This document shows positions 11,708 to 20,244 of a stretch of 64,000 nt of DNA, one piece after another; positions within the stretch are counted from its first letter, which is position 1; every line of letters starts with the position of its first letter. The position numbers were made by a program, and so were the translations under genes. This DNA is from JADJOM01 sp046327715 (GTDB lineage: Bacteria; Gemmatimonadota; Gemmatimonadetes; Gemmatimonadales; GWC2-71-9): the NCBI GenBank assembly GCA_046327715.1, contig JAXLXY010000003.1:124001-188000 (forward strand), written 5' to 3'. The notes beneath the pieces were generated by a model. The model saw only the letters and a list, made by a program, of their open reading frames with translations, searched no databases and was not told the origin of the DNA.

Positions 11708-13396
11708 ATGACCGCCATCCTCGAGTGCGTCCCCAACTTCTCCGAGGGACGCGACCCCGACGTCATCCGAGCGATCACCAGCCGCATCAGCGCCGTGTCA
11801 GGCGTCCACCTGCTCCACGTGGACCCCGGGCACGCCACCCACCGGACCGTCGTCACCTTCGCCGGCCCACCGGCCGCGGTCGTCGAGGCGGCGTTCCAGG
11901 GCATCGCCGCCGCGCGGGACCTGATCGACATGTCCCGCCACAGCGGCACCCATCCCCGCATGGGGGCGACCGATGTCTGCCCCCTCGTGCCGATCCGCGG
12001 CATCACGCTGGAGGAGGCCGCCGAGTGGTCGCGCCGCCTGGCCGAGCGCGTGGGCCGCGAACTCGGCATCCCGGTGTACCTGTACGAGGCGGCCCAGCCC
12101 GACCCGGCCCGCCGGAACCTGGCCGTCATCCGGGCCGGGGAGTACGAGGGACTGGCGGAAAAGATGCGCCGGCCGGAGTGGCGTCCCGACTTCGGCCCGG
12201 CCGAGTTCCAGCCGCGGGCCGGTGCCACCGTCATCGGCGCCCGCGGGTTCCTGGTCGCGTACAACGTGAACCTCAACTCCACGTCCACCCGACGGGCGAA
12301 TGCCGTGGCCTTTGACGTCCGGGAAGCCGGCCGCCCGCAACGGTCGGGTGACCCACTGACCGGCCCGGTGGTCACGGACGCGCAGGGGCAGCCGGTGATG
12401 GTCCCCGGCACGCTCAAGGCGGTCAAGGCGATCGGCTGGTACATCCCGGAGTACGGCGTGGCGCAGGTCTCGATGAACCTGACGGACATCGGGGTGACGC
12501 CGGTCCATGTGGCCTTCGACGAAGTCTGCCGATCCGCGGCCGCGCGGGGGCTGCGGGTGACCGGCTCCGAACTGGTCGGCCTGGTGCCGCTCGCGGCCAT
12601 GCTCGACGCCGGGCGACACTACCTGCGGCAGCAGCAGCGCTCGCTCGGGGTGAGCGAGGCGGAGCTGCTCCGGATTGCGGTCCGTTCCCTCGGCCTGGAC
12701 GAGCTGGCACCGTTCAAGCCCGAGGAGCGGATCATCGAGTACCGCCTCCGCCAGGCGGAGTCCCGGCCGCTGGCCGCGATGACGATCACGGCCTTCGCGG
12801 ACGAGACGGCGAGCGAGAGCGCAGCACCGGGCGGGGGCTCCGTTGCGGCCCTCCTCGGTGCCCTCGGCGCGGCGCTCGGGACCATGGTGGCCAACCTGTC
12901 CGCCCACAAGCGGGGATGGGATGCGCGCTGGGAGGCGTTCTCCGGGTGGGCCGAAGCCGGGCAGCGGCTGAAGGACGAACTCCTGCGCCTGGTCGATGAT
13001 GACACGGCGGCGTTCAACCGGGTGATGGAGGCGCTGGCGCTGCCCAAGGCGACCCCGGAGGAGAAGCAGGCCAGAAAGTCGGCCCTGGCAGCGGCCAACC
13101 GGGGTGCGATCGAGGTGCCCCTGCAAGTGATGCGGGTATCGGCGCGGGCGTTCCCGCTGCTTCGTGCGATGGCGGCCGAGGGGAATCCGGCATCGGCCTC
13201 CGATGCGGGGGTCGGGGCGCTGGCCGTCCGGGCCGCCATCCGCGGCGCCGGGCTCAACGTGCGAATCAACCTTCCCGGGCTGGGGGATCCGGCCCTGGCC
13301 GCGACCCTGCGCCAGGAAGCCGATGGCCTCGTGGCGGCGGCGGAGGTGGAGGAGCAGGAGGTCCTGGCCCTGGTTGAGGCTCAGCTCAAGGGGTAG
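11708..13396 (+). CDS. ftcD: Bifunctional glutamate formimidoyltransferase / formimidoyl-THF cyclodeaminase
   Basis: Residues 1 to about 330 are the formiminotransferase (MTAILECVPNFSEGRD at the start, then HSGTHPRMGATDVCPLVPI). From about residue 357 the cyclodeaminase domain starts (TITAFADETASESAAPGGGS). The first domain moves the formimino group from N-formimino-L-glutamate to tetrahydrofolate; the second releases ammonia and leaves 5,10-methenyl-THF. This joins the end of histidine degradation to one-carbon metabolism, the same fused layout as the animal enzyme. The gene converges on hutI, with the two coding ends overlapping by 11 bp. A TAGATT element lies at 11675-11680, about 28 bp before the ATG. 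Confidence 0.95.
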   Translation: MTAILECVPNFSEGRDPDVIRAITSRISAVSGVHLLHVDPGHATHRTVVTFAGPPAAVVEAAFQGIAAARDLIDMSRHSGTHPRMGATDVCPLVPIRGITLEEAAEWSRRLAERVGRELGIPVYLYEAAQPDPARRNLAVIRAGEYEGLAEKMRRPEWRPDFGPAEFQPRAGATVIGARGFLVAYNVNLNSTSTRRANAVAFDVREAGRPQRSGDPLTGPVVTDAQGQPVMVPGTLKAVKAIGWYIPEYGVAQVSMNLTDIGVTPVHVAFDEVCRSAAARGLRVTGSELVGLVPLAAMLDAGRHYLRQQQRSLGVSEAELLRIAVRSLGLDELAPFKPEERIIEYRLRQAESRPLAAMTITAFADETASESAAPGGGSVAALLGALGAALGTMVANLSAHKRGWDARWEAFSGWAEAGQRLKDELLRLVDDDTAAFNRVMEALALPKATPEEKQARKSALAAANRGAIEVPLQVMRVSARAFPLLRAMAAEGNPASASDAGVGALAVRAAIRGAGLNVRINLPGLGDPALAATLRQEADGLVAAAEVEEQEVLALVEAQLKG

Positions 13397-14612
13397 CCCG
13401 CCAGATCGCCTCGCCGCGCGCCACCGTGAGGGTGCAGGCGTTGTCCCGCAGGTGATACAGCCAGTGCTCGACGCTCTCGGCATCGAGCACGGCGAAGTCC
13501 GCCGACTTCCCCGCCTCCAGCGTGCCGATCCGGTCTTCGAGTCCCACCGCCCGCGCCGCAACCGAGGTGGCGCCGTGCAACACCTCGGCCGGGGTCATCC
13601 GCTGGAGGGTGCAGGCCAGCGTCATCGCCACCGGGAGGTGGTACGAGGGGGCGGACCCGGGGTTGAAATCGGTGGCCACCGCCACCGGCACACCCGCCTC
13701 CAGGAGGCGCCGGGCCGGCAGGGGAGCCACGCCGAGGTAGAGCGAGGCGAACGGCAGGCTCACCGCCACCACCCCCGCCTCGCGCATCCGGCGGATGCCC
13801 GCATCGGAGATGCACTCGAGGTGATCGGCCGAACACGCGCCGACCTCGGCGGCGAGTTCGGCCCCGCCGCCCGCGGTCAGCTGGTCGGCGTGGAGCTTGG
13901 GCCGCAGGCCGGCCCGCCGGCCGGCCTCGAGGATCCGCCGCGCGTCGGCCACGCTGAAGGCCCGCTCCTCCACGAACACGTCGCAGAATTGCGCGAGCCT
14001 CCGGCGGGCCACCTCCGGAATGATCTGGTCAATGATCTGGCGCGTGTAGCCGGCAGGGTTCTCCCGGAACTCCGGGGGCACCAGATGCGCGGCCAGCAGG
14101 GTGGGCACGACGCGCTGGCGGGTGGCGGTCTGCAGCGACTGGTAGATCTCGAGGAGGCGGAGCTCGTGCTCGGGGGTGAGGCCGTAGCCGCTCTTGGCCT
14201 CGACCGTGGTGACCCCGAGGCGCGCCATCGCCGGCAGGTGCCCGCGGCACCGCTGCAGGAGGTCCGGTGTGCTGGCGGCGCGGGTCTTGGTCACGGTGGA
14301 GAGGATGCCGCCGCCGGCAGCCGCGATTTCCAGGTAGCTGCGACCGAGGATCCTGGCCTCGAATTCCTCGGCCCGCCACCCGCCGAAGGCCAGGTGCGTG
14401 TGACAGTCCACCAGTCCGGGAATGACGACGCCCCCACCGGCCGACCAGCGGGGGGCGTCGCGCCACCGGGCGGGGAGGTCCCGGGCCGGCCCGACCCACT
14501 CGAGGGTTTCGCCTTCCCAGGCGAGGGCGGCATCGGCCACGCGCTCGAGGGTGCCCGGTCCCGCGGGGTGGCGGCCCGTGACGAGGGTCCCGATGTCGTG
14601 GAGCACCGGCAT
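13386..14612 (-). CDS. hutI: Imidazolonepropionase
   Basis: HutI hydrolyses 4-imidazolone-5-propionate to N-formimino-L-glutamate, the third step of histidine degradation. The 408-residue amidohydrolase shows the metal motif DCHTHLAFGG, VEAKSGYGL, the metal ligands in LHADQL and SADHLE, and ATDFNPGSAPS. Length and motifs match the family throughout. ATG 14612 starts 8 bp after the hutU stop, so the pair is an operon. Its product is the substrate of FTCD, encoded convergently. Confidence 0.97.
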   Translation of the reverse strand: MPVLHDIGTLVTGRHPAGPGTLERVADAALAWEGETLEWVGPARDLPARWRDAPRWSAGGGVVIPGLVDCHTHLAFGGWRAEEFEARILGRSYLEIAAAGGGILSTVTKTRAASTPDLLQRCRGHLPAMARLGVTTVEAKSGYGLTPEHELRLLEIYQSLQTATRQRVVPTLLAAHLVPPEFRENPAGYTRQIIDQIIPEVARRRLAQFCDVFVEERAFSVADARRILEAGRRAGLRPKLHADQLTAGGGAELAAEVGACSADHLECISDAGIRRMREAGVVAVSLPFASLYLGVAPLPARRLLEAGVPVAVATDFNPGSAPSYHLPVAMTLACTLQRMTPAEVLHGATSVAARAVGLEDRIGTLEAGKSADFAVLDAESVEHWLYHLRDNACTLTVARGEAIWRATP

Positions 14613-14620
14613 CGTGGGGC

Positions 14621-16291
14621 TCAGCCCTCGAGCATCGGGAGGTCGACACCCCGGGCGCGCGCCACGTCGATCGCCTCGTCATACCCCGCGTCGGCGTGCC
14701 GCATGACCCCGGTGCCGGGATCCGCCGTGAGCACCCGCTGCAGCCGGCGGTCGCCCATGTCGGTCCCGTCCGCCACGGCCACCATGCCGCTGTGGATCGA
14801 GTAGCCGATGCCGACTCCCCCGCCATGATGGAGGGAGACCCAGCTGGCACCGCAGGCCGTGTTGAGCAGGGCGTTGAGGAGCGGCCAGTCGGCGATGGCG
14901 TCGGAGCCGTCCTTCATGGCCTCTGTCTCCCGGTTCGGGGAAGCCACCGATCCGGTGTCGAGGTGGTCGCGGCCGATCACGATCGGCGCCTGCACCTTTC
15001 CCTTCCGGACCAGCCAGTTGAAGCGCAGCCCCATCTCGGCGCGCTCGCCGTACTCGAGCCAGCAGATCCTGGCGGGCAGCCCCTGGAACTGGACCTTGTC
15101 CCGCGCGGTGCGGATCCAGCGCGCCAGCCCCTCCTTGCCGGGAAAGGTCTCGAGCACCGCGTCGTCGGTGACGGCAATATCACGGGGGTCACCCGAGAGG
15201 GCCGCCCACCGGAAGGGGCCGGCCCCGCGGCAGAAGAGCGGCCGGATGAACTCCGGCACGAAGCCAGGGATGCTGAAGGCGTCGGGCCGGCCGCGATGGT
15301 CGGCCACCTGGCCGCGGAGGTTGTTGCCGTAGTCGAAGGTGATCGCCCCACGGGCCTTGAGGGCCAGCATGGCGTCCACGTGGGTAACCATGGAATCGAG
15401 CACCCGGTCCTGGTAGGCGCGGGGATCACGCGCCCGCAGGTCGGCCGCCTGCGCAAGGGTGCACCCGGCGGGGATGTACCCGACCTGGAGGTCATGGGCG
15501 GAGGTCTGGTCGGTGAGCACGTCGGGGATGATCCCCCGGCGCACGAGCTCCGGCAGCACCTCGGCGATGTTCCCCACCAGCCCGACCGAGAGCGGCTGCT
15601 GCGCCGCGCGGGCGGCTTCGACGAGGCGGAGGGCCTCGTCGAGGCTGGTCGCGAGCCGGTCACAATACCCGGTCTCGACCCGGCGGCGGATGCGCTCGGC
15701 GTCGACATCCACGCCGAGAAACGCGGCGCCGTTCATGGTGGCGGCCAGGGGCTGGGCCCCCCCCATCCCGCCGAGGCCGCCGGTGACCACGAGGCGGCCC
15801 GTGAGCGTACCGCCGAAGTGCTGGCGGGCGCATTCGGCGAAGGTCTCGTAGGTGCCCTGCAGGATGCCCTGGGTGCCGATGTAGATCCAGGACCCCGCGG
15901 TCATCTGCCCGTACATGGTCAGGCCGAGGGCCTCCAGCCGACGGAACTCGTCCCAGGTGGCCCAGCGCGGCACGAGGTGGGCGTTGGCGATGAGGACCCG
16001 CGGGGCTTCCTCGTGGGTGCGGAAGACGCCGACGGGCTTGCCGCTCTGCACCAGGAGGGTCTCGTCGTTCTCCAGGCGCCGGAGGGTCGCGACGATGCGG
16101 TCGAAGCAGGCCCAGTTCCGGGCGGCCTTGCCGGTGCCCCCGTAGACCACGAGGTCCTCGGGGCGTTCGGCCACCGCGGGATCGAGGTTGTTGTGCAGCA
16201 TCCGGAGGGCGGCTTCCTGGTGCCATCCCCTGCAGCTGAGCGTGGTGCCCGTGGGGGCATGGAGGACACGGCCGGGGGCAGTGGTGGTCAT
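14621..16291 (-). CDS. hutU: Urocanate hydratase
   Basis: HutU converts urocanate to 4-imidazolone-5-propionate using a tightly bound NAD+. The protein shows VYGGTGKAARNW near the N-terminus, the glycine-rich TGGLGGMGGAQPLA, DQTSAHDLQVGYIPAG and the C-terminal GGGVGIGYSIHSG. Length (about 556 residues) is typical. ATG 16291 is chosen; a GTG six codons upstream (16309) is also open. Neither start has a clear Shine-Dalgarno sequence. Histidine ammonia-lyase (hutH), which makes the substrate, is not in this window. Confidence 0.96.
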   Translation of the reverse strand: MTTTAPGRVLHAPTGTTLSCRGWHQEAALRMLHNNLDPAVAERPEDLVVYGGTGKAARNWACFDRIVATLRRLENDETLLVQSGKPVGVFRTHEEAPRVLIANAHLVPRWATWDEFRRLEALGLTMYGQMTAGSWIYIGTQGILQGTYETFAECARQHFGGTLTGRLVVTGGLGGMGGAQPLAATMNGAAFLGVDVDAERIRRRVETGYCDRLATSLDEALRLVEAARAAQQPLSVGLVGNIAEVLPELVRRGIIPDVLTDQTSAHDLQVGYIPAGCTLAQAADLRARDPRAYQDRVLDSMVTHVDAMLALKARGAITFDYGNNLRGQVADHRGRPDAFSIPGFVPEFIRPLFCRGAGPFRWAALSGDPRDIAVTDDAVLETFPGKEGLARWIRTARDKVQFQGLPARICWLEYGERAEMGLRFNWLVRKGKVQAPIVIGRDHLDTGSVASPNRETEAMKDGSDAIADWPLLNALLNTACGASWVSLHHGGGVGIGYSIHSGMVAVADGTDMGDRRLQRVLTADPGTGVMRHADAGYDEAIDVARARGVDLPMLEG

Positions 16292-16316
16292 GGGCGCGGA
16301 TCGTGGCACGGGATGG

Positions 16317-16342
16317 GCCGGCGCCGGTCAGTCGGCGCCGGC
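16317..16342 (-). terminator. 10-bp perfect hairpin containing the kinase stop codon
   Basis: The coding strand has a perfect stem (GCCGGCGCCG and its complement) with a six-base loop ACTGAC, and the loop contains the TGA stop of the sensor kinase. It sits between the kinase and hutU. There is no T-run, so it could be a weak or Rho-assisted terminator, or a stem that opens when ribosomes reach the stop. Role inferred only. Confidence 0.5.
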
Positions 16343-18991
16343 GAGCGGGGCGGTCAACGTGGCCTGAACGATGCCCCGGAGCTGGGCCGGTGTGAAGGGC
16401 TTGCGCAGGAACGGGCGGGCGCGCGCATCGCCCTCACCGAGGCGGTCGAGGTCGGCGGAATAGCCCGAGGTGAACACGATCGGCAGGCCGGGGCGGCTGG
16501 CGCTGAGCCGATCGGCGAGCTGGAGCCCGCCGAGCCGGGGCATGACCAGGTCCGTGACGACGAGCTGGACCTCGGGTTCGCCGCGGGTGAGGAGGGACCA
16601 TGCCTCCTCACCGTCCGCAGCCTCGATCACATGATAGCCCGCGCTCCGCAGGATCCGCACGCCGATGGTCCGGACCGCGTCCTCGTCCTCGACCAGCAGG
16701 ATGGTCTCGTGCCCGGCGGCGGCGCGGGTGGCCGGCTCGGGCAACGCCACCGGCACGGGCTCGCCCGAGGCGAGGGGCAGGCAGAACGTGAAGGCGGTGC
16801 CCTGCCCCGGCGTGCTGGCGCACCAGATGGCGCCGCGGTGCTGGTGGACGATGCCATGGCAGGTCGCCAGGCCGAGGCCCGTGCCGTGGCCGGGGGCCTT
16901 GGTGGTGAAGAAGGGCTCGAAGAGGTGCGGCCGGATGCTCTCCGGGACGCCGACGCCGGTATCGCGGACCGTGAGCGTCACGTACTCCCCAGGCGCCACC
17001 CGTTCCCCCTCGAACATCGTGGTGGCCCGCAGGCTGAGCCGGCCGGTCTCGACGACGACCCGGCCCCCCTCGGGCATGGCGTCGCGGGCATTGACGACCA
17101 GGTTCACCAGCACCTGTTCCAGCTGGCCCCGCTCGGCGAGAACCGGGGCCGGCTGGGCGCCCAGGACAGTGACGAACTCGAGGTTTTCGCCGATCAGGCG
17201 ACGGAGCATCTGGGCGAGGCTGGCGGTGAGCTCGTTGAGGTCGAAGACCGTGGGTTGCACCACCTGCTGGCGCGCGAAGGCGAGGAGGCGATGGGTGAGT
17301 CCCGCCGCGCGGTCGGCCGCCGCCTGGATGTCATCCAGGTCCGCGCGCGCCGGGTGGGCGGGCGGGAGCGCGTCGCGCGCGGCCGCCACCCCGCCGAAGA
17401 TGGCGGTGAGCAGGTTGTTGAAGTCATGCGCGACCCCGCCCGCCAGCCGTCCGATGCTCTCCACCCGCTGGCTCTGCGCCACGTGGCGCTCCAGCCGGCG
17501 CTGCTCGGTCATGTCCTGCACGAAGGCGGCGATGCCGACCACCTCCCCGGAGGCGTTGAGGAGGCTCGCGCTGAACCATTCACAGTCCAGTGGCTGGCCG
17601 TCACGCCGGAGGTTGATGGTGGAGGAGTGCCAGCCCTCCGGGCGCCGATTCGCCCGGACCTCCTGCCATTCGGACTCGAGGGCGGCCAGCCGCTCCGGCG
17701 GGACCAGGAAGGCCGCTTGCCGGCCGATGGCCTCTTCCCGGGTCCAGCCGAAGATCCGTTCGGCCGCGGGATTCCACTGCCGTACCCGGCCCTCGGCGTC
17801 GAACTCGATCACGCCCAGCGGGGTGCGCGTCACGTGAAGGGAGAGGAGCGCCTCGGAATGCCGCTTGGCCTCGTCGGCGCGCTGGGCGGCGGTGATGTCG
17901 CGGGAGACCACCACCACCTGGGTGGGGCGGCCGTCGGCATCCACCAGCACCCGCCCGCTGGCCTCGATCAGCAGCCAGTGGCCGGCCTTGTGGCGAAACC
18001 GCAGGGTGGCCTGTCGCGGCGTCGACGGATCGGACAGGCCGGCCGCGAACTCCTCCGCCACGCGGGGTGCATCATCGGGGTGGATGTAGTCGAAGGCGCT
18101 GCGCCCGAGGCACTCCTCGGGGGTGTAGCCGAAGGTGCGGAGGATGCTCGGGCTCTCGTACGCGATGGTGGCATCGAGCGCCAGGACGCTGATCACATCC
18201 GAGGTGTTCTCGATCAGGGCGCGGAAGTACCGCTCCTTGCGCGCGAGTTCCCCGGCAGCGGCCGCCGCCTCCTGGCCCGCCGCCACGACGCGGGCCCGCT
18301 CCTCCTCGAGCAGCCACCCCACCATGGCCAGGCCGATGACCACCAACACGACGAACTCCGCGACGCCGACGACTCCGATGGCCGGCACCCCCAGCCAGCC
18401 GACCATCCGGGCGAAGGCGTGATAGCCATACAGCACGTCGAACATCGCGCCCAGGGCGAGGGCGCCCGCGAGCAGGCGCCCCCCGAGGCCGGGACGCACG
18501 CGCAGGAGGCGAAAGAGATAGGCCGCCGCACCGAGGTGCACCCCGGTGGCGAGCAGCGCGTACAGGCCGTCGCGCAGGAACGCACGGGCCGCGAATCCCA
18601 CGGGGGCCATCGCGAACGCCGCCGTGGTCACCAGGCCGATCCCGAGGGCACCCAGCAGCAGCCCGAGGTGCGCGCGGCGGGGGATCTGCCGTCGCTCGCC
18701 ACATTCCCAGATGCCGAAGGCGAGGAGGCCAAGATGCAGGGCCCCGAGCGCCTGTGCTCCCCAGGTCAGCACCAGGCCGAGGATCGCTCCCGACGGCTGG
18801 GCGGCCGTCTGGGCCACGGCCAGGCTGCGCATGGTCAGGCAGCCCGCGAGGGCGAGCCAGCTCATTGCCCACCATCGCAGGTAGTGGCGCCGATAGCTGC
18901 GGTCGAAGGCGAGCAGGAGGAGGCCCAGGACCAGCGCGAGCACGGCCTGCGTGCCCACGGCCGCGACCAGGGTGAGGTGATCCGTGGGCAC
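16328..18991 (-). CDS. Hybrid sensor histidine kinase (membrane domain, PAS-PAS, kinase, receiver)
   Basis: The 887-residue protein starts at GTG 18991, 6 bp after the upstream stop; the open frame upstream of that is shadow of the neighbouring gene. The first 240 residues contain about seven hydrophobic segments and form a membrane sensor. Two PAS domains follow (GYTPEECLGRSAFDYIHPDD; GWTREEAIGRQAAFLVPPER). The kinase core has the phospho-accepting His in GGVAHDFNNLL, the N box (NLVVNARDAMPEGG), DTGVGVP and GTGLGL. A C-terminal receiver has the phospho-acceptor in VTDLVMPRLGG. No transcriptional regulator is adjacent, so the signal and target are unknown; hutU lies just downstream, but a link to histidine is only a guess. 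Confidence 0.92.
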   Translation of the reverse strand: MPTDHLTLVAAVGTQAVLALVLGLLLLAFDRSYRRHYLRWWAMSWLALAGCLTMRSLAVAQTAAQPSGAILGLVLTWGAQALGALHLGLLAFGIWECGERRQIPRRAHLGLLLGALGIGLVTTAAFAMAPVGFAARAFLRDGLYALLATGVHLGAAAYLFRLLRVRPGLGGRLLAGALALGAMFDVLYGYHAFARMVGWLGVPAIGVVGVAEFVVLVVIGLAMVGWLLEEERARVVAAGQEAAAAAGELARKERYFRALIENTSDVISVLALDATIAYESPSILRTFGYTPEECLGRSAFDYIHPDDAPRVAEEFAAGLSDPSTPRQATLRFRHKAGHWLLIEASGRVLVDADGRPTQVVVVSRDITAAQRADEAKRHSEALLSLHVTRTPLGVIEFDAEGRVRQWNPAAERIFGWTREEAIGRQAAFLVPPERLAALESEWQEVRANRRPEGWHSSTINLRRDGQPLDCEWFSASLLNASGEVVGIAAFVQDMTEQRRLERHVAQSQRVESIGRLAGGVAHDFNNLLTAIFGGVAAARDALPPAHPARADLDDIQAAADRAAGLTHRLLAFARQQVVQPTVFDLNELTASLAQMLRRLIGENLEFVTVLGAQPAPVLAERGQLEQVLVNLVVNARDAMPEGGRVVVETGRLSLRATTMFEGERVAPGEYVTLTVRDTGVGVPESIRPHLFEPFFTTKAPGHGTGLGLATCHGIVHQHRGAIWCASTPGQGTAFTFCLPLASGEPVPVALPEPATRAAAGHETILLVEDEDAVRTIGVRILRSAGYHVIEAADGEEAWSLLTRGEPEVQLVVTDLVMPRLGGLQLADRLSASRPGLPIVFTSGYSADLDRLGEGDARARPFLRKPFTPAQLRGIVQATLTAPLAGAD

Positions 18992-18996
18992 GACGA

Positions 18997-20244
18997 CTAT
19001 CCCCGGGACCCGCGGGTCATCTCTGCCACGCCGGCGACCAGGCGATCGACCTCCTCCGCCGTGGTGTAGCACGCGCAGCCCGCGCGCACCAGGCCGGAGT
19101 CCGAGAGTCCCAGCCGCTCCACGACCGTGGTGGCGTAGAAGTCGCCGTGGGAAACGAAGACCCCCCGGGACGCGAGGTGGCGCGCGACCGCCTCCGGCGC
19201 GGCATCGCGGACGGTGAAGGCGAGCGTGGAGGTGCGGGGGCGGTGAGGGGGCGGCCCATAGCAGCGTACCCCGGGGAGTTCCTGCAGGCCGTTCCACAGC
19301 TGTTCCAGCAGCGCATTCCCCGCCCCGTGGAGGCGGTGCCCCGCGTCGGTGAGGCGCGCTGGGCGGGTGGCGCCGACGCCCAGCGACGCGAGGAAGTCGA
19401 CGGCGGCCATGGCGCCGACGATCCCCTCGTGGTTCTGGGTGCCGGTCTCGAGGCGCTCGGGCGGGGTCTCCGGCGCCGGGATGAGTTTCGGCACGTCCAG
19501 GCGGGCGACGATCCCGCTGCGGGCGGCCAGGATCCCCAGGTGCGGACCGTAGAACTTGTAGGCCGAGCAGGCCAGGAAGTCGCAGCCGATCGCGGCGACG
19601 TCGACGCGGCCGTGGGCGGCCAGGTGGACGGCGTCCACGAAGCACAGGGCCCCGACCCGATGGGCCACGCGGGATGCGGCGGCGACGTCCGTGATGGTGC
19701 CGAGCGCGTTGGACCCCGCGCCGATGGCCAGCAGGCGCACGGCGGGGGTCAGCAGCCGCTGCAGTGCGTCGAAGTCGAGTTCGCCGGTGGCTGGATCGAG
19801 GGGGACGACCTTCAGGGTGATGCCGCGCTCGCGAGCCACGGCCTGCCACGGCGCGACGTTGGCGTGGTGATCGAGTTCGGTGATGACGACCTCGTCACCG
19901 GGGCCCCAGCCGCGGCCCAGGGCGCGGGCCAGGTGAAAGGTCAGGGTGGTCATGTTGGCGCCGAAGGCGATCTCGTCGGCGGCGGCGCCGAGGTAGTCGG
20001 CCAGCGCGCGGCGGGCGGCCAGCAGGAGCGCGTCCGTCTCCTCGCTCGTCGGGTAGGCCCAGTGCGTGTTGGCGTTGTGGTGCAGGAGGTAGTCCTGCAT
20101 GGCCGTCGCGACCTCGAGGGGCACCTGCGTGCCGCCGGGCCCGTCGAAGTATGCGACCGGCTGGCCCGCGTGGATCCGCCGGAGCGCGGGGAACCGGGCC
20201 CGAAGGGCATCGAGATCGAGGTGCGCAGGGGCGGTGGCGGTCAT
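18997..20244 (-). CDS. Cysteine desulfurase-like class V aminotransferase
   Basis: This 415-residue PLP enzyme resembles the SufS/Csd superfamily, closest in style to the VC1184-type subfamily of uncertain substrate. Visible features are FDGPGGTQVP near the start, HHANVAPWQ, the PLP-binding lysine in SAYKFYGPH, and the C-terminal VRAGCACYTTAEEV, which supplies cysteines where cysteine desulfurases carry their active-site loop. No sufBCD or iscU neighbours are present, so a role in Fe-S assembly is not supported by context. Its start overlaps the stop of the upstream membrane gene by 4 bp (ATGA). Confidence 0.85.
   Translation of the reverse strand: MTATAPAHLDLDALRARFPALRRIHAGQPVAYFDGPGGTQVPLEVATAMQDYLLHHNANTHWAYPTSEETDALLLAARRALADYLGAAADEIAFGANMTTLTFHLARALGRGWGPGDEVVITELDHHANVAPWQAVARERGITLKVVPLDPATGELDFDALQRLLTPAVRLLAIGAGSNALGTITDVAAASRVAHRVGALCFVDAVHLAAHGRVDVAAIGCDFLACSAYKFYGPHLGILAARSGIVARLDVPKLIPAPETPPERLETGTQNHEGIVGAMAAVDFLASLGVGATRPARLTDAGHRLHGAGNALLEQLWNGLQELPGVRCYGPPPHRPRTSTLAFTVRDAAPEAVARHLASRGVFVSHGDFYATTVVERLGLSDSGLVRAGCACYTTAEEVDRLVAGVAEMTRGSRG

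Noticed and set aside
14696..19069. Very long plus-strand ORF (1457 codons)
   Set aside because: It is antisense to hutU and the sensor kinase, and its Gly/Glu/His/Arg-rich low-complexity translation matches no family. High GC makes such shadow frames common.
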